Below are positions 1-10,517 of a stretch of DNA of 64,000 bases, in pieces. A program made the translations under genes and the position numbers. Within the stretch, counting starts at the first letter, position 1, and every line of letters starts with the position of its first letter. The notes below the pieces were generated by a model that saw only the letters and a list, made by a program, of their open reading frames with translations, had not been told where the DNA came from and made no database searches. Origin of the DNA: Mycobacterium pseudokansasii (lineage in GTDB: Bacteria > Actinomycetota > Actinomycetes > Mycobacteriales > Mycobacteriaceae); assembly GCF_900566075.1 (NCBI RefSeq), contig NZ_UPHU01000001.1, positions 3,720,325 to 3,784,324 of the forward strand. Direction: 5' to 3'.

Positions 1-96
1 CGCTAGCCTGCCCTAGGGAACTCACCTGATTGCCGGAATCCGCTGCCGGGCGGCAAGCCCACATGTCGTTTCGTCCACCACCGTAGGAGAACCACG

Positions 97-765
97 ATGG
101 CCGGTCAGCACCCGCCGAACCCTGCCGTCGGCACCGAAGGAGCCCGAGAGGTGCGACCGTACCCGCAGACCGGGCCCGATGAGCCTCTTGAATACCCCCA
201 TGAAGCGGCCGACCGGCAACCCGGCTTTCCCCCCGCCCCGGCGGCGGGTTATCCCGGCATGCCGGGCTCCTATCGAAGGCGACGGCCGAAGCGGCTGCTG
301 ATCGGCACGCTGCTGGCCCTCGCCTTGGTCGGTGCGTTGACGGCGGCAATCGTGTACGGGGTTCGCACCAACGGGGCCAACACCGGGGGCACCTTCACGG
401 AAACATCGGCCAAAACGGCGATTCAGGGCTACCTCAAGGCACTCCAGCACCGCGATGTCGACGTCATTGTGCGCAACGCGCTGTGCGGGATCTATGACGG
501 GGTCAAGGACCGGCGGTCGGATCAGGCCCTGGCCAAGTTGAGCAGTGACGCCTTCCGCAAGCAGTTCTCCCAGGCCGACGTGACGTCGATCGACAAAATC
601 GTGTACTGGTCGCAATACCAGGCCCAGGTGCTGTTCACCATGCAGGTAACACCTGCCACCGGCGGCCCGCCGAAGGGGCAGATGCAGGGCATCGCGCAGC
701 TGCTCTTCCAGCGCGGGCAGATACTGGTCTGCTCCTACGTGCTGCGCACAGCCGGGCAATATTGA
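97..765 (+). CDS. Single-pass membrane protein, Rv2203-like
   Basis: This 222-residue protein has a proline-rich, probably cytoplasmic N-terminus (about residues 1-60), a basic RRRRPKR stretch, one hydrophobic segment (about 66-88) and an extracytoplasmic C-terminal domain of about 130 residues. The C-terminal part contains two cysteines and resembles the small NTF2-like/DUF4878 type domains of mycobacterial membrane proteins. The ATG is preceded by AGGAG eight bases upstream, which fixes the start. It lies tail to tail with the erpA-like gene. Its position matches Rv2203 in M. tuberculosis. No enzymatic motif is visible and the function is unknown. Confidence 0.85.
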   Translation: MAGQHPPNPAVGTEGAREVRPYPQTGPDEPLEYPHEAADRQPGFPPAPAAGYPGMPGSYRRRRPKRLLIGTLLALALVGALTAAIVYGVRTNGANTGGTFTETSAKTAIQGYLKALQHRDVDVIVRNALCGIYDGVKDRRSDQALAKLSSDAFRKQFSQADVTSIDKIVYWSQYQAQVLFTMQVTPATGGPPKGQMQGIAQLLFQRGQILVCSYVLRTAGQY

Positions 766-809
766 CCGGGCCGGGATGATCCCGGCCCGGTAGACCCACT
801 TCGGTCAGG

Positions 810-1166
810 TCAGTTGAAGGAATCCCCACACGCGCAGGACCCGGTTGCGTTGGGGTTGTCGATCGTGAAGCCCTGCTTCTCGATAGTGTCCACGAAATCG
901 ATCGATGCGCCTTCCACATACGGCGCACTCATCCGGTCGACCGTCAACGTCACGCCGCCGAACTCCGCCCTCAGGTCGCCGTCAAGCGTCCGGTCGTCGA
1001 AGAACAGGTTGTAACGCAGGCCGGCGCAGCCTCCCGGCTGCACCGCAATCCGCAGCGACAGGTCGTCACGCCCCTCCTGATCGAGCAGGGACTTCGCCTT
1101 GGCGGCAGCGGCCTCGGTCAGGATCACACCATGAGTCTTGGCGGTCGGCTCGTTCTGCACCGTCAT
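810..1166 (-). CDS. erpA: Iron-sulfur cluster insertion protein, ErpA/HesB family
   Basis: A-type iron-sulfur carrier that hands Fe-S clusters to apo-enzymes. The 118-residue product carries the three invariant cysteines of the HesB/IscA fold: C47 in GGCAGL, and C111 and C113 in the C-terminal SCACGDSF. The start was set at the ATG preceded by AGGAGAAGC; a possible upstream in-frame start would add seven residues and lacks this site. The length equals Rv2204c as I remember it. lipA, an Fe-S enzyme, is encoded further along in this window, but the two genes are not linked in an operon. Confidence 0.92.
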   Translation of the reverse strand: MTVQNEPTAKTHGVILTEAAAAKAKSLLDQEGRDDLSLRIAVQPGGCAGLRYNLFFDDRTLDGDLRAEFGGVTLTVDRMSAPYVEGASIDFVDTIEKQGFTIDNPNATGSCACGDSFN

Positions 1167-1247
1167 TGCTTCTCCTACATGCCTCATCGTTAGGTGGGCT
1201 CGCCGGCTGGCGTGTCAGCCCGGGCCGTCGGGAAAAACCCACTGCTA

Positions 1248-2324
1248 CTAACGGTACCCCGCAGGCCGGGGATTCCCGAGTCGCGCGGCGACTTCCGACG
1301 CCAAACCCATCAGCTGATTGGCCGCATCGGCCAGTGCCAACCGCACCGAACCCGCATAGTCGGCGATGGACAAGGCCGACATGATCCCCGACGATCGGAT
1401 CGTCGATTTATCCAGGACCACTTGCCCGGCCAGCACTATCACCGGAATGCCCAGCGGACGGGCCGCGGCCGCGATCTCGCCGACGACCTTGCCGTGCAGC
1501 GACTGCTCGTCGAACTTGCCCTCACCGGTGATGATCAGCTGCGCTTCGGCCAGGTCGTCGGCCAAGTTGGTGTGTTCGGCGATGATCGCGGCACCGGACT
1601 CGCATCGGCCGCCGAGCGCGAGCAGACCCGCGCCGATGCCGCCGGCGGCACCCGCACCGGGCTCGGCGCTCACCGCCCGCCCGGCGGCCGCGTCCAGTTC
1701 CACCGCCCATGCCTCGAGACGGGCCTCCAGTGCGGCGACGGTGGCCGCGTCCGCGCCCTTCTGCGGCGCGAACACCCTGGCCGCGCCCCATGGTCCCACC
1801 AGCGGGTATTCCACGTCGGAGGCGGCGATCAGCTCGACTCCGGCGAGTCGTCGCCGGGCGGCGTCCAGGCCGCCGAGTTCGGTGATCATGCCGTACCCAC
1901 CGTCCGTGCACGCGCTACCGCCCAGCCCGACCACAATGCGGCGCGCCCCGGCCGCGACTGCGGCAGCGATGAGCTGGCCCACTCCCCTGCTGTGCGCGGT
2001 CAACGCGGTCTCGGTCGTCGGCGGACCACCGAGCAGGGACAGGCCGCAGGCCTGCGCACACTCCAGGTAGGCGGTTGCCGAGGCCTGATCGAACATCCAT
2101 GCGGCGTCCACGGCGGTATCCAGCGGCCCGGACACCCGCAGCAGCCGCGACTCCCCGAAGCGGCTTTGCAGCACTTCGATAAAACCGGGCCCGCCGTCGG
2201 ACTGCGGAGCCACGATGAACGTGTCGTTCGGCCGGGAGCGGGTCCAGCCGGTGGCGATCACCGCGGCGGCATCCACCGCCGACAGGCTGTCGCCGTAGCA
2301 GTCCGGGGCCACCAGTACCCGCAT
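1248..2324 (-). CDS. glxK: Glycerate kinase, GlxK/GckA family
   Basis: Predicted glycerate 2-kinase (PF02595), which phosphorylates D-glycerate with ATP and so feeds glycerate into glycolysis. The protein begins [14 protein letters not shown], the family N-terminus (usually APDSFKGSL). It contains [11 protein letters not shown], a glycine-rich segment around [13 protein letters not shown], and [16 protein letters not shown] near residue 280, all typical of the family. At 358 residues it matches Rv2205c. An upstream in-frame extension of 64 codons (to 2516) would run into the promoter of the divergent gene and shows no family similarity, so the shorter start was chosen. Confidence 0.9.
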   Translation of the reverse strand: MRVLVAPDCYGDSLSAVDAAAVIATGWTRSRPNDTFIVAPQSDGGPGFIEVLQSRFGESRLLRVSGPLDTAVDAAWMFDQASATAYLECAQACGLSLLGGPPTTETALTAHSRGVGQLIAAAVAAGARRIVVGLGGSACTDGGYGMITELGGLDAARRRLAGVELIAASDVEYPLVGPWGAARVFAPQKGADAATVAALEARLEAWAVELDAAAGRAVSAEPGAGAAGGIGAGLLALGGRCESGAAIIAEHTNLADDLAEAQLIITGEGKFDEQSLHGKVVGEIAAAARPLGIPVIVLAGQVVLDKSTIRSSGIMSALSIADYAGSVRLALADAANQLMGLASEVAARLGNPRPAGYR

Positions 2325-2486
2325 CGCGGGCAGCTGGATCCGGCCGGGCCCGAGGGCATCGGCAGCGGCATCCGAAGCAGACCTGCCGTCCATTACAAGC
2401 AAGAGTAGGGCTAACACGGATGCTGGCGCTGGGTAACAGCAGCACAATTCCCCGGCACTGCCCGCGCGCACAGTAACCTGTCGACT

Positions 2487-3191
2487 GTGAAGCTGCTGGG
2501 CCGAAAGAAGGGCCACGAAGAAGGCGCCGAGGTATCGGCGAAGGCTGAGGACAGCCAGGGGGCGCAGACCCGTTCCCCGGCCGAGCCCGCAACTTCTCGC
2601 GGGTCCCGAGCAACCGGACCTAAGGGCCGGCCGACGCCCAAGCGCAGCGAGGCAAGGCGCAGCGCAAAGAAGGGCCCAGTCGTCCCGGCGCCGATGACGG
2701 CCGCCGAGGCGCGTGCCCGGCGCAAGTCGCTGGCCGGCCCGAAACTGAGCCGCGCCGAACGCCGGGCCGAACGCACTGCCAGCCGGGCCCGGATGAGCGA
2801 ACGCCGCGAACGAATGATGGCCGGGGAGGAGGCCTATCTGCTGCCGCGCGACCAGGGCCCGATACGCCGTTATGTCCGCGATGTGGTCGATGCCCGGCGT
2901 TTTAGCCTGCTGGGCCTGTTCATGCCCTCGGCGCTGGCTTTGCTGTTCGTGATGTTCGCCGTCCCGCAGCTGCAGCTCTACATGTCGCCCGCGATGCTGG
3001 TGCTGATGGCCCTGATGACCATCGACGGGATCCTGTTGGGTCGCAAGGTGAGCAGGCTGGTCGACGCGAAGTTCCCGAGCAACACCGAAAGCCGTTGGAA
3101 ACTCGGCCTTTACGCTGCCGGCCGGGCGTCACAGATGCGCCGGATGCGGGCGCCGCGCCCCCAGGTGGAGCGCGGAGCCAGCATCGGTTAG
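2487..3191 (+). CDS. DUF3043-type membrane protein, Rv2206-like
   Basis: A 234-residue protein with a long, highly charged Lys/Arg/Ala-rich N-terminal half (about residues 1-125), then two hydrophobic segments (about 145-165 and 167-190) and a basic tail. This is the layout of the actinobacterial DUF3043 family. It starts at GTG, and there is little room for a leader after the probable -10 region, so it may be translated from a near-leaderless transcript. It is divergent from the glycerate kinase gene. The function is unknown; the position agrees with Rv2206. Confidence 0.85.
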   Translation: MKLLGRKKGHEEGAEVSAKAEDSQGAQTRSPAEPATSRGSRATGPKGRPTPKRSEARRSAKKGPVVPAPMTAAEARARRKSLAGPKLSRAERRAERTASRARMSERRERMMAGEEAYLLPRDQGPIRRYVRDVVDARRFSLLGLFMPSALALLFVMFAVPQLQLYMSPAMLVLMALMTIDGILLGRKVSRLVDAKFPSNTESRWKLGLYAAGRASQMRRMRAPRPQVERGASIG

Positions 3192-3215
3192 CGCCGGAAA
3201 GCTGGCTGACCACTC

Positions 3216-3758
3216 ATGCGCACACCGGTTCTCGGCGGGATCAGGTCGGGCAAGTCCCGCTGGGCGGAGCGCACCATCCCGGATTCACTGGCACCCGGCC
3301 ACCCGGTCCGCTACCTGGCGCCGGTCGCCGAGTCCGACCCAGCCTGGGCGCAGGAGTGGGCGCAACGGGTCGCCAAGCATCGCGAACGCCGGCCTGGGCA
3401 CTGGTCGACCGTCGAAACTGACGGCATCATCACCCGGTTGCGGCGGCCACGGGACACCGCGAGGCTCGTCGGCGACCCCAGCGCCTGGCTGACCGCCGCC
3501 CCGGACCATCATCGGGCCTGGGACAGCGGATCCGGGGCCGGTCCCGCCCACGACCTGGTCGACGCGGTCAGCACCTTCGAGTCGACGCCGGTACTCGTCA
3601 GCCCTGAAGTCGGGCTGACCGTCGTTTCGGCAACCGCATCCGGGCGCCGCTTCGCCGACGAGCTGGGCAGCCTCAACCAGCGAATGGCAGCGATCTGCGA
3701 TCAGGCGATGCTGGTGGTGCCCGGGCAGGCCGTCCCGATCATGCCGTCACGCACATGA
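3216..3758 (+). CDS. cobU: CobU-like adenosylcobinamide kinase/guanylyltransferase (divergent)
   Basis: CobU phosphorylates adenosylcobinamide and transfers GMP to it during nucleotide-loop assembly of cobalamin. The 180-residue product keeps the P-loop GGIRSGKS (residues 7-14) and [12 protein letters not shown], which carries the guanylylated histidine of the family. It also keeps [18 protein letters not shown] and a C-terminal LVVPGQ. Two usually conserved stretches are altered: VDCLGTWL reads as VGDPSAWL, and NEVG reads as PEVG. Activity may therefore be changed or lost. Its stop codon overlaps the cobT start (ATGA), so the two are translationally coupled. In M. tuberculosis, as I recall, cobU lies elsewhere (Rv0254c). 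Confidence 0.8.
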   Translation: MRTPVLGGIRSGKSRWAERTIPDSLAPGHPVRYLAPVAESDPAWAQEWAQRVAKHRERRPGHWSTVETDGIITRLRRPRDTARLVGDPSAWLTAAPDHHRAWDSGSGAGPAHDLVDAVSTFESTPVLVSPEVGLTVVSATASGRRFADELGSLNQRMAAICDQAMLVVPGQAVPIMPSRT

Positions 3759-4825
3759 TCGGATTCGCGCCGATATCGCCGCCCGACCCGGATGCCGAAG
3801 CCGCCGCGCGAGCCCGACAGGACGTCCTGACCAAGCCGCGGGGAGCGCTGGGCCGCCTCGAGGACCTGTCGGTCTGGGTGGCCTCCTGCCAGGGCCACTG
3901 TCCGCCGCGGCAGTTCCAGCGCGCCCGGGTGGTCGTTTTCGCCGGTGACCACGGCGTCGCCAGGTCGGGGGTGTCGGCGTACCCGCCGGAAGTCACCGAC
4001 CAGATGGTCGCCAATATCGACGCCGGCGGGGCGGCGATCAACGCGTTGGCTGACGTGGCCGGTGCGACGGTGCGGGTGGCGGACCTGGCTGTGGATTCCG
4101 ATGCGGTGTCGGAGCGGATCGGCGCGTACAAGGTGCGCCGCGGCAGCGGTGATATCAGCACTGAAGACGCATTGACCGCCGACGAGACGGCCCGCGCCAT
4201 CGCGTCCGGCCAGCAGATCGCCGACGAGGAGGTCGATGCCGGCGCCGATCTGCTCATCGCCGGCGACATGGGAATCGGGAACACCACCGCATCGGCAGTC
4301 CTGGTGGCGGCGCTGACCGACACCGAACCGGTCGCGGTGGTCGGGTTCGGGACCGGGATCGACGATGCCGGCTGGGCCCGCAAGACGGCCGCGGTGCGTG
4401 ATGCGCTGTTCCGGGCGCGGCCGGTGCTGCCCGACCCGGTGGGGCTGCTGCGCTGCTGCGGTGGCGCGGATCTGGCGGCGATGGCGGGATTTTGCGCGCA
4501 GGCCGCGGTCCGGCGGACTCCGCTGTTGCTCGACGGCATGGCGGTGACGGCCGCAGCTCTGGTCGCCGAACGCCTGGCGCCCGGCGCCCGGCAGTGGTGG
4601 CAGGCCGGTCACCGGTCCACCGAACCGGGCCACCAGCTGGCCCTGACGGCGCTGCAGCTGGATCCGATTCTGGACCTGCGGATGCGGTTGGGCGAGGGCA
4701 CCGGCGCCACGCTTGCGCTGTCGGTGCTGCGCGCCGCAGTGGCCGCGCTGTCGTCGATGGCTACCTTCACCGAGGCCGGTGTGTCCGGTCCCCGAACCTC
4801 CGGTATCGGCCCGGCCTGGCCGTGA
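3755..4825 (+). CDS. cobT: Nicotinate-nucleotide--dimethylbenzimidazole phosphoribosyltransferase
   Basis: CobT makes alpha-ribazole phosphate from nicotinate mononucleotide and dimethylbenzimidazole, the lower-ligand branch of cobalamin assembly. The 356-residue protein shows [17 protein letters not shown], the GDMGIGNTT loop and [12 protein letters not shown], whose glutamate (E314) corresponds to the catalytic base of the family. The ATG overlaps the cobU stop, and its own stop overlaps the cobS GTG, so cobU-cobT-cobS form one coupled operon. Equivalent to Rv2207. Confidence 0.95.
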   Translation: MIGFAPISPPDPDAEAAARARQDVLTKPRGALGRLEDLSVWVASCQGHCPPRQFQRARVVVFAGDHGVARSGVSAYPPEVTDQMVANIDAGGAAINALADVAGATVRVADLAVDSDAVSERIGAYKVRRGSGDISTEDALTADETARAIASGQQIADEEVDAGADLLIAGDMGIGNTTASAVLVAALTDTEPVAVVGFGTGIDDAGWARKTAAVRDALFRARPVLPDPVGLLRCCGGADLAAMAGFCAQAAVRRTPLLLDGMAVTAAALVAERLAPGARQWWQAGHRSTEPGHQLALTALQLDPILDLRMRLGEGTGATLALSVLRAAVAALSSMATFTEAGVSGPRTSGIGPAWP

Positions 4826-5562
4826 TCCGTTACCTGGCAACAGCTTTCGCCTTCGGCACGGTGGTGCGCATGCCGAGCTCGCGGGCCGCTCCGATGGGAC
4901 GCGGCTCGATGACGGCGCTACCGGTGGTCGGCGCGGCGCTGGGTGGCCTGGCCGCCACTGTCACCTGGGCCGGCGCTGTGGTCTTCGGGCCGTCCAGCCC
5001 GTTGTCCGGGTTGCTGGCAGTGACGGTGTTGCTGGCGGCAACCCGCGGCCTGCACATCGACGGCGTTGCCGATACGGCCGACGGTCTGGGCTGCTACGGC
5101 CCGCCGCAGCGCGCGCTGGCCGTGATGCGCGACGGGTCTTCGGGGCCGTTCGGGGTGGCCGCCGTGGTCCTGGTCATCACGCTGCAGGGGCTGGCCTTCG
5201 CGATGCTGGGCGTAGCCGGCGTCATCGTGGCGGTGTTCGCCGGCCGGATCACCGCGGTGCTGGCCTGTCGCCGGTCGGTACCGGCGGCCGAGGGCAGCAC
5301 CCTGGGTGCGCAGGTCGCCGGTACCCAGCCTGCGGCCGTGGTCGCGGCCTGGCTGGCGGTGCTGCTGGCGGCTTCGCTGCCGGCGGGTCCCCGGCCCTGG
5401 CAGGGACCGGTTGCGGTACTGGTTGCGGTGGTGTGCGGGGCCGCCCTGGTCGCGCACTGCAGGCGCCGGTTCGGCGGCGTCACCGGTGACGTGATCGGCG
5501 CGGCCATTGAACTCACGACGACGGTCAGCGCACTTATGCTGGCGGCACTGGCCCGCTTCTAG
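4822..5562 (+). CDS. cobS: Adenosylcobinamide-GDP ribazoletransferase
   Basis: CobS is the integral membrane enzyme that joins adenosylcobinamide-GDP to alpha-ribazole, the last condensation of cobalamin synthesis. The 246-residue product keeps the family signature [17 protein letters not shown] and [12 protein letters not shown], plus five to six hydrophobic segments. The GTG start at 4822 overlaps the cobT TGA by four bases (GTGA); frames extending upstream lie inside cobT and were discarded. Length and position agree with Rv2208. Confidence 0.94.
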   Translation: MIRYLATAFAFGTVVRMPSSRAAPMGRGSMTALPVVGAALGGLAATVTWAGAVVFGPSSPLSGLLAVTVLLAATRGLHIDGVADTADGLGCYGPPQRALAVMRDGSSGPFGVAAVVLVITLQGLAFAMLGVAGVIVAVFAGRITAVLACRRSVPAAEGSTLGAQVAGTQPAAVVAAWLAVLLAASLPAGPRPWQGPVAVLVAVVCGAALVAHCRRRFGGVTGDVIGAAIELTTTVSALMLAALARF

Positions 5563-5586
5563 TCTGTCGCGACACCGCCGTTCCCC

Positions 5587-5616
5587 CAATCGGGGGACAA
5601 GCGTTTCCCCTGATTG
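5587..5616 (+). promoter_or_regulatory. Inverted repeat before the MFS gene
   Basis: CAATCGGGGG (5587-5596) and CCCCTGATTG (5607-5616) form a 10-bp inverted repeat with one mismatch and a 10-nt spacer. It sits 24 nt after the cobS stop and 52 nt before the MFS start. No T-run follows, so an operator for the transporter gene is as likely as a cobS terminator. Confidence 0.45.
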
Positions 5617-5668
5617 TGGCCGATCGGAGGATTGTCTCGGCCGCTTAGCAGCCCTAACCTCTTCAGAC

Positions 5669-7078
5669 ATGCCGCTATCACCGTCGACCAGGCCGGTCGC
5701 TGCCGCTTCGGCGCGGACCAGCCCGTTCGGGCGATTGGTGACCCAGGGCACTTTCTACACCACCGGAATGCAACTCAGCAACAGCGCCGTGGTGCTGCCC
5801 TTCATCTGCGCACATCAGGGCATCACCTGGGCGGCCGGGATGCTGTTTCCGGCGTACAGCATCGGCTTGATCATGGGAAATTCGGCGTCGCCGGCGATCC
5901 TGCAGCGAGCCGGCCGGATGCGCCACGTGCTGCTGGCGGCGACCGCGGCGACGGTGGCCGCGCTGCTGATCTGGGATGCGGTAATCCCATGGACCGGCGT
6001 CTACGCCGCGGCGGTGTTTCTGCTGACCACAGCCGCCGCCGGAGTTGTCATCGCGGTGGCGACTGTCGCCTATACCGACATGGTCTCCAGCAAGTTGCCC
6101 GCACGACGCCGCGGCGAACTGTTCCTGACTCAAGGTGCCGCGGGATCGACGCTGGCCACCGGCGTCATGCTGCTGATCGCGCCCATGCTGGCCAGCGGTG
6201 ATCAAATAGCCCACTACCGTGATCTGCTGTGGCTGGGTGCCCTGGCTCTGATCGCTTCCAGTGTCGCTGCGCTGCTCGTGGGTCCCATGCGGTCCGCGTC
6301 CACCACCGCCCGCCCGCCGCTTCGGGAAATCTATCGACAGGGTTTCGCGGTCGCCCAGGCCCAGCCGTGGTTTCGCCAGTACGCGATGACGTATCTGCTG
6401 TTCGCCCCGATCTGCCTGGGAACCACCTTCTACAGCCTGCGCGCCGCAAAGAAGATGGGTAGCTTGCATGTGCTGGTGGTCCTGTCCAGCGTCGGACTGG
6501 TCGTCGGTTCGGCGTTCTGGCGCAAGGTCTACCGCCGGTTCGGAGTGCGCGGCATGCTGCTGGGCAGCGCACTGTGCAGCACGACCGCAGCCCTGGTGTG
6601 CATCGTGGCGGAGTTGTCCGGCCAGTGGTACCACCTGTGGGCGTACGGCACGGTTTTCCTGTTGGCGACGCTGGCCGCCCAGCCCGTATCCGCCGCGTCG
6701 GTTTCCTGGATCAGCGTGTTCGCCGCCGAGCAGCACCGCGCGACGCTGATCGGCTTCGGGGCGACGTTGCTCGCGATCACGTTCACCCTGGTGGGCGGTG
6801 TCCTCGGCATGATCGCCCAAAAACACGCCACCGTCTGGCCGGTCGTCGTTGTGCTGGCGCTGTCCCTGGTTGCCGCTTTCGCAGCCGTCCGGGCACCCGG
6901 GCCAATGGACGACCGGGCGCACGATCGATCATCGCGACCGCAGACCCGCGTACCAAGGCTGGTCCTTCTCACCGACTGTGACGGCTCCGTCCGCCGCCGG
7001 CCGACCGTACGGGCCGCGCGCAGCTGGCAATCCGAGCCGGTTCGGCCGGCCGCCGCCGCAGCCGCGGCAGCCAGTTAG
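5669..7078 (+). CDS. MFS-type integral membrane transporter, Rv2209-like
   Basis: A 469-residue protein with about twelve hydrophobic segments and a hydrophilic C-terminal tail that ends in an alanine run. It resembles major facilitator superfamily members, with a charged loop ([16 protein letters not shown]) near residues 135-150 in the usual position between helices 4 and 5. The substrate cannot be inferred. The start is the ATG at 5669; upstream in-frame codons overlap cobS. The gene overlaps the convergent ilvE by four bases at its 3' end. Its position matches Rv2209. Confidence 0.82.
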   Translation: MPLSPSTRPVAAASARTSPFGRLVTQGTFYTTGMQLSNSAVVLPFICAHQGITWAAGMLFPAYSIGLIMGNSASPAILQRAGRMRHVLLAATAATVAALLIWDAVIPWTGVYAAAVFLLTTAAAGVVIAVATVAYTDMVSSKLPARRRGELFLTQGAAGSTLATGVMLLIAPMLASGDQIAHYRDLLWLGALALIASSVAALLVGPMRSASTTARPPLREIYRQGFAVAQAQPWFRQYAMTYLLFAPICLGTTFYSLRAAKKMGSLHVLVVLSSVGLVVGSAFWRKVYRRFGVRGMLLGSALCSTTAALVCIVAELSGQWYHLWAYGTVFLLATLAAQPVSAASVSWISVFAAEQHRATLIGFGATLLAITFTLVGGVLGMIAQKHATVWPVVVVLALSLVAAFAAVRAPGPMDDRAHDRSSRPQTRVPRLVLLTDCDGSVRRRPTVRAARSWQSEPVRPAAAAAAAAS

Positions 7079-8181
7079 CCCAACCGCGACATCCACCCGT
7101 GGGTGTCGGCGAAGGTGCCCCGCTGGATTCCGGTCAACGTGTCACGCAACGCCATGGTCAGCTCACCGGGCTGGCCGTCGGCGATGGTGAACTCGACGTC
7201 GCCGCATTTCACCCGCGAGACCGGGGTGATCACGGCGGCGGTACCGCAAGCGAACACCTCGGTGATCTCGCCGACGGCGGCCTTCTTCTGCCACTCGGCC
7301 ATATCGATCTTGCGCTCCTCGACGGTGACACCGGCATCAATCGCCAAGTGCAGCAACGAATCCCGCGTGATGCCGGGCAGCAGCGAGCCGGACAGCTCCG
7401 GGGTGACCAGCCTGGCCGATCCGCCGCTGCCGAACACGAAGAAGATGTTCATCCCGCCCATTTCTTCGACGTAGCGGCGTTCGACGGCGTCCAGCCACAC
7501 CACCTGGTCGCATCCGTTGTCGACGGCTTCGGCCTGGGCCAGCAGCGAGGCGGCGTAGTTGCCGCCGCACTTGGCCGCGCCCGTGCCACCGGGGCTGGCT
7601 CGCACGTATTCCGTTGACACCCAGACGCTGACGGGATTGACGCCACCCTTGAAGTACGCGCCTGCTGGTGAGCCGATCAGCAGGTAGCGGTATTCCTTGG
7701 CCGGCCGCACTCCCAGGCCGGGCTCGGTGGCGATGATGAACGGCCTCAGATACAACGCTTCTTCACCGCCGGCCTGCGGTACCCAGGCGTTGTCGACGGC
7801 GATGAGCTGACACAGTGATTCGATGAACAGCTCGTCGGGCAATTCCGGGATCGCCAGCCGCCGGGCCGAGGACCGCAATCTTGCGGCGTTGGCCTCGGCC
7901 CGAAACGACACGATCGAGCCGTCCGTCCAGCGGTAGGCCTTGAGGCCTTCGAAGACCTCTTGCGCGTAATGCAGCACGATCGCCGACGGGTCCAGCTCGA
8001 TCGGGCCATAGCCGATGACCCGCGCGTTGTGCCAGCCCGTGCCCTCGGTGTAGTCGATCGAGACCATGTGGTCGGTGTGAAACGTGCCGAAACCGGGGTC
8101 CTGCAGGATCGCTACGCGCTGGGCATCGCTTGCCGGATTCGCCGCGCGCGTAACCGTGAACTGTAGGGACCCGCTGGTCAT
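7075..8181 (-). CDS. ilvE: Branched-chain amino acid aminotransferase
   Basis: A PLP-dependent transaminase that interconverts leucine, isoleucine and valine with their 2-oxo acids, using glutamate. The 368-residue length is identical to Rv2210c. The PLP lysine is K204 in [15 protein letters not shown]. The class IV signature is seen in [25 protein letters not shown]. The ATG start is followed by [10 protein letters not shown]. It is transcribed toward the MFS gene, away from gcvT. Confidence 0.96.
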   Translation of the reverse strand: MTSGSLQFTVTRAANPASDAQRVAILQDPGFGTFHTDHMVSIDYTEGTGWHNARVIGYGPIELDPSAIVLHYAQEVFEGLKAYRWTDGSIVSFRAEANAARLRSSARRLAIPELPDELFIESLCQLIAVDNAWVPQAGGEEALYLRPFIIATEPGLGVRPAKEYRYLLIGSPAGAYFKGGVNPVSVWVSTEYVRASPGGTGAAKCGGNYAASLLAQAEAVDNGCDQVVWLDAVERRYVEEMGGMNIFFVFGSGGSARLVTPELSGSLLPGITRDSLLHLAIDAGVTVEERKIDMAEWQKKAAVGEITEVFACGTAAVITPVSRVKCGDVEFTIADGQPGELTMALRDTLTGIQRGTFADTHGWMSRLG

Positions 8182-8231
8182 GGCGCCGATTCTATCGGTG
8201 TAGGAAGGGTTTTCCGCACGCGAGTGGGTCG

Positions 8232-9329
8232 CTAACGCGTTTTCGCCTCGACGAACGGCGGGCGCACCACAGCGCAGTCGACCGTGCGGCCGCGAAGCTC
8301 GACGGTGACCTGCCCACCGTCGACCACTTCCGCATCGCTATCGATCAGCGCCAGCGCGATGCCGGCCTGCAGCGTGGGTGAAAACGTTCCCGAGGTGGTA
8401 ACCCCGACCGCCCTATCCCCGACCAGCACCGTCAGACCCGGGCGCAAGACGCCGCGCCCGACCATCCGCAGTCCCCACAGCAACCGCCGCGGCCCCGCTG
8501 CCTTCTCCGCCAGCAGCGCGTCGCGGCCGAAGAACGCATCCTTTTTCCAGCCGATCGCCCAGCCGCAGCGGGCCTGCAACGGCGAAATGTCGCGCGAAAG
8601 TTCATGCCCGTGCAGCGGATAACCCATCTCGGTGCGCAGTGTGTCGCGAGCGCCCAGACCGGCGGGCTGGCCGCCGGCGTCGGTGACCGCCGCCGCGAGC
8701 GCGTCGAACACCACGCCGGCAGCCTCCCAGGGCGGCAGCAGTTCGTAGCCGTGCTCACCGGTGTAGCCGGTGCGGCATACCCGCACCGGAACTCCCGAAT
8801 ACGCCGAATCCGCGTAGCCCATGTAATCCATGTCGGTCGGCAGGCCCAGTGCGGTGAGCACATCGGTGGAGCGCGGGCCCTGCACCGCTAAGACCGCATA
8901 GGAGCGATGCAGGTCGGTGATCGTCAGCTCACCCGGGGCGGCGGCCTGCAATGCGCCGACCACCGCTGCGGTGTTGGCGGCGTTGGGTACCAGGAAGATC
9001 TCGTCGTCGTCGACGTAGTAGGCGATCAGGTCATCGATGACGCCGCCGGATTCGTTGCAGCACAACGTGTATTGCGCCTTACCGGGGCCGATGCGATGCA
9101 AGTCGTTGGTCAGCGCGGAGTTGACGAACTCCGCCGCACCCGGTCCCCGGACCAGCGTCTTGCCGAGGTGGCTGACGTCGAACAGGCCGACGGCAGTGCG
9201 GGTGGCATGGTGCTCGCCGACGGTCCCGGCATACGACACCGGCATCAGCCAGCCGCCGAATTCGGCGAAACTGGCACCCAATGCGCGGTGGCGATCTTCC
9301 AGGGGTCCATGCTGCAGCTCATCGGTCAC
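8232..9329 (-). CDS. gcvT: Glycine cleavage system T protein (aminomethyltransferase)
   Basis: Transfers the aminomethyl carbon from the H-protein lipoamide to tetrahydrofolate, releasing ammonia. The 365-residue product shows the GcvT fold signatures: [20 protein letters not shown] at the N-terminus, a [11 protein letters not shown] box, [13 protein letters not shown], and a C-terminal beta-barrel with [12 protein letters not shown]. It is slightly shorter than my recollection of Rv2211c (379). The gene lies upstream of ilvE on the same strand with a 50-bp gap, and is divergent from the cyclase gene. Confidence 0.95.
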   Translation of the reverse strand: MTDELQHGPLEDRHRALGASFAEFGGWLMPVSYAGTVGEHHATRTAVGLFDVSHLGKTLVRGPGAAEFVNSALTNDLHRIGPGKAQYTLCCNESGGVIDDLIAYYVDDDEIFLVPNAANTAAVVGALQAAAPGELTITDLHRSYAVLAVQGPRSTDVLTALGLPTDMDYMGYADSAYSGVPVRVCRTGYTGEHGYELLPPWEAAGVVFDALAAAVTDAGGQPAGLGARDTLRTEMGYPLHGHELSRDISPLQARCGWAIGWKKDAFFGRDALLAEKAAGPRRLLWGLRMVGRGVLRPGLTVLVGDRAVGVTTSGTFSPTLQAGIALALIDSDAEVVDGGQVTVELRGRTVDCAVVRPPFVEAKTR

Positions 9330-9374
9330 GACGACTCACCCTAATCGGCGTCGGCGGCTGGCACACTTGGGTAG

Positions 9375-10511
9375 GTGTCCGACTCCCTCGACTCTCCCGA
9401 CTCCCTCGACGTCGAAGCGCTGGAAGCTGCCGGAATCGCTGATCCACGCGGGCGCGCCGACCTGATCAAGTACCTGGACGGACTGGGCTTCACCGTCGAC
9501 GAGATGGCCGAAGCCGAGCGCCGCGGCCGGCTATTCGGCCTTGCCGGTGATGTCTTGCAATGGTCGGGGCCTCCCATCCATACCGTGCAGTCGGCGGCCG
9601 AAGAACTCGGGTTGTCCGCCGAGGAGGTCGCCCGCGTCTGGGCCCTGCTCGGTCTTACCGTCGCCGGTCCCGATGTTCCGGCGTTGAGCCAGGCCGACGT
9701 CGAGGCGCTGGCGACCTGGGTGGCGCTGAAAGCGGTCGTAGGTCAGGACGGGGCGTACGGACTTTTGCGGGTGGTCGGCACCGCGATGGCCCGGCTCGCC
9801 GAAGCCGAGTCGACGATGATCCGTGCCGGCATGCCGGACATCCAGATGACCCACACCCATGACGAGCTCGCCACCGCCCAGGCGTACCGGGCCATCGCCG
9901 AGTTCGTCCCCCGGATCGGGAGCTTGATCGACGTCGTTCACCGGCATCATCTGACCAGTGCCCGCACGTATTTCGAAGGTGTCGTTCAGGACACGTCGGC
10001 GAGCATCACTTGTGGCATCGGCTTTGCGGATCTGTCCAGCTTCACCGCGCTGACCCAGACGCTCACACCTGCGCAGCTGCAGGATCTACTCACCGAGTTC
10101 GGCGCCACCGTCGCCGACGTGGTGCATGCCGACGGTGGCCGGCTGGTGAAGTTCATCGGCGACGCGGTCATGTGGGTGAGCCCGACACCCGAGCGGTTGG
10201 TGCAGGCGGCGGTTGATCTAGTCGACCATCCGCGGGCGCGCGAGGCCGACCTGCAGGTGCGTGCCGGGCTTGCTTACGGCACCGTCTTGGCCATCAACGG
10301 CGACTACTTCGGCAGCCCGGTCAACCTCGCCGCGCGACTCGTGGCCGTCGCGGCACCGGGACAAATCCTGGCCGCGAGCGATCTCCATGAGAAATTGCCG
10401 GATTGGCCCGCGACCCCGCACGGCCCGCTGACGCTGAAGGGTTTTGACGCCCCGGTGACGGCCTTCGAACTGCAGGCCCGCGACGCCGACGGGCCAAGTC
10501 CCGTAGGGTAA
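9375..10511 (+). CDS. Class III adenylate cyclase, Rv2212-like
   Basis: Makes cAMP from ATP. The 378-residue soluble protein has an N-terminal regulatory region (about 1-205) and a C-terminal class III cyclase domain. Metal-binding aspartates are D219 in GFADLSSF and D263 in KFIGDAVMWV, with NLAARL near residue 320. The GTG start gives exactly the Rv2212 length. Work on Rv2212 describes a cyclase stimulated by fatty acids and acid pH; I infer a similar role. The gene is followed six bases later by pepB. Confidence 0.93.
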   Translation: MSDSLDSPDSLDVEALEAAGIADPRGRADLIKYLDGLGFTVDEMAEAERRGRLFGLAGDVLQWSGPPIHTVQSAAEELGLSAEEVARVWALLGLTVAGPDVPALSQADVEALATWVALKAVVGQDGAYGLLRVVGTAMARLAEAESTMIRAGMPDIQMTHTHDELATAQAYRAIAEFVPRIGSLIDVVHRHHLTSARTYFEGVVQDTSASITCGIGFADLSSFTALTQTLTPAQLQDLLTEFGATVADVVHADGGRLVKFIGDAVMWVSPTPERLVQAAVDLVDHPRAREADLQVRAGLAYGTVLAINGDYFGSPVNLAARLVAVAAPGQILAASDLHEKLPDWPATPHGPLTLKGFDAPVTAFELQARDADGPSPVG

Positions 10512-10517
10512 TTGCGC

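Noticed and set aside
1522..1911. Long arginine/glycine-rich reading frames inside many genes on the other strand or frame
   Set aside because: They lie wholly inside well-recognised genes, have low-complexity Arg/Gly/Ala composition typical of high-GC frame shadows and match no family.
3192..3215. Cobalamin riboswitch before cobU
   Set aside because: The spacer is only 24 bp and no B12-box-like sequence was seen in it or near the 2487 gene.
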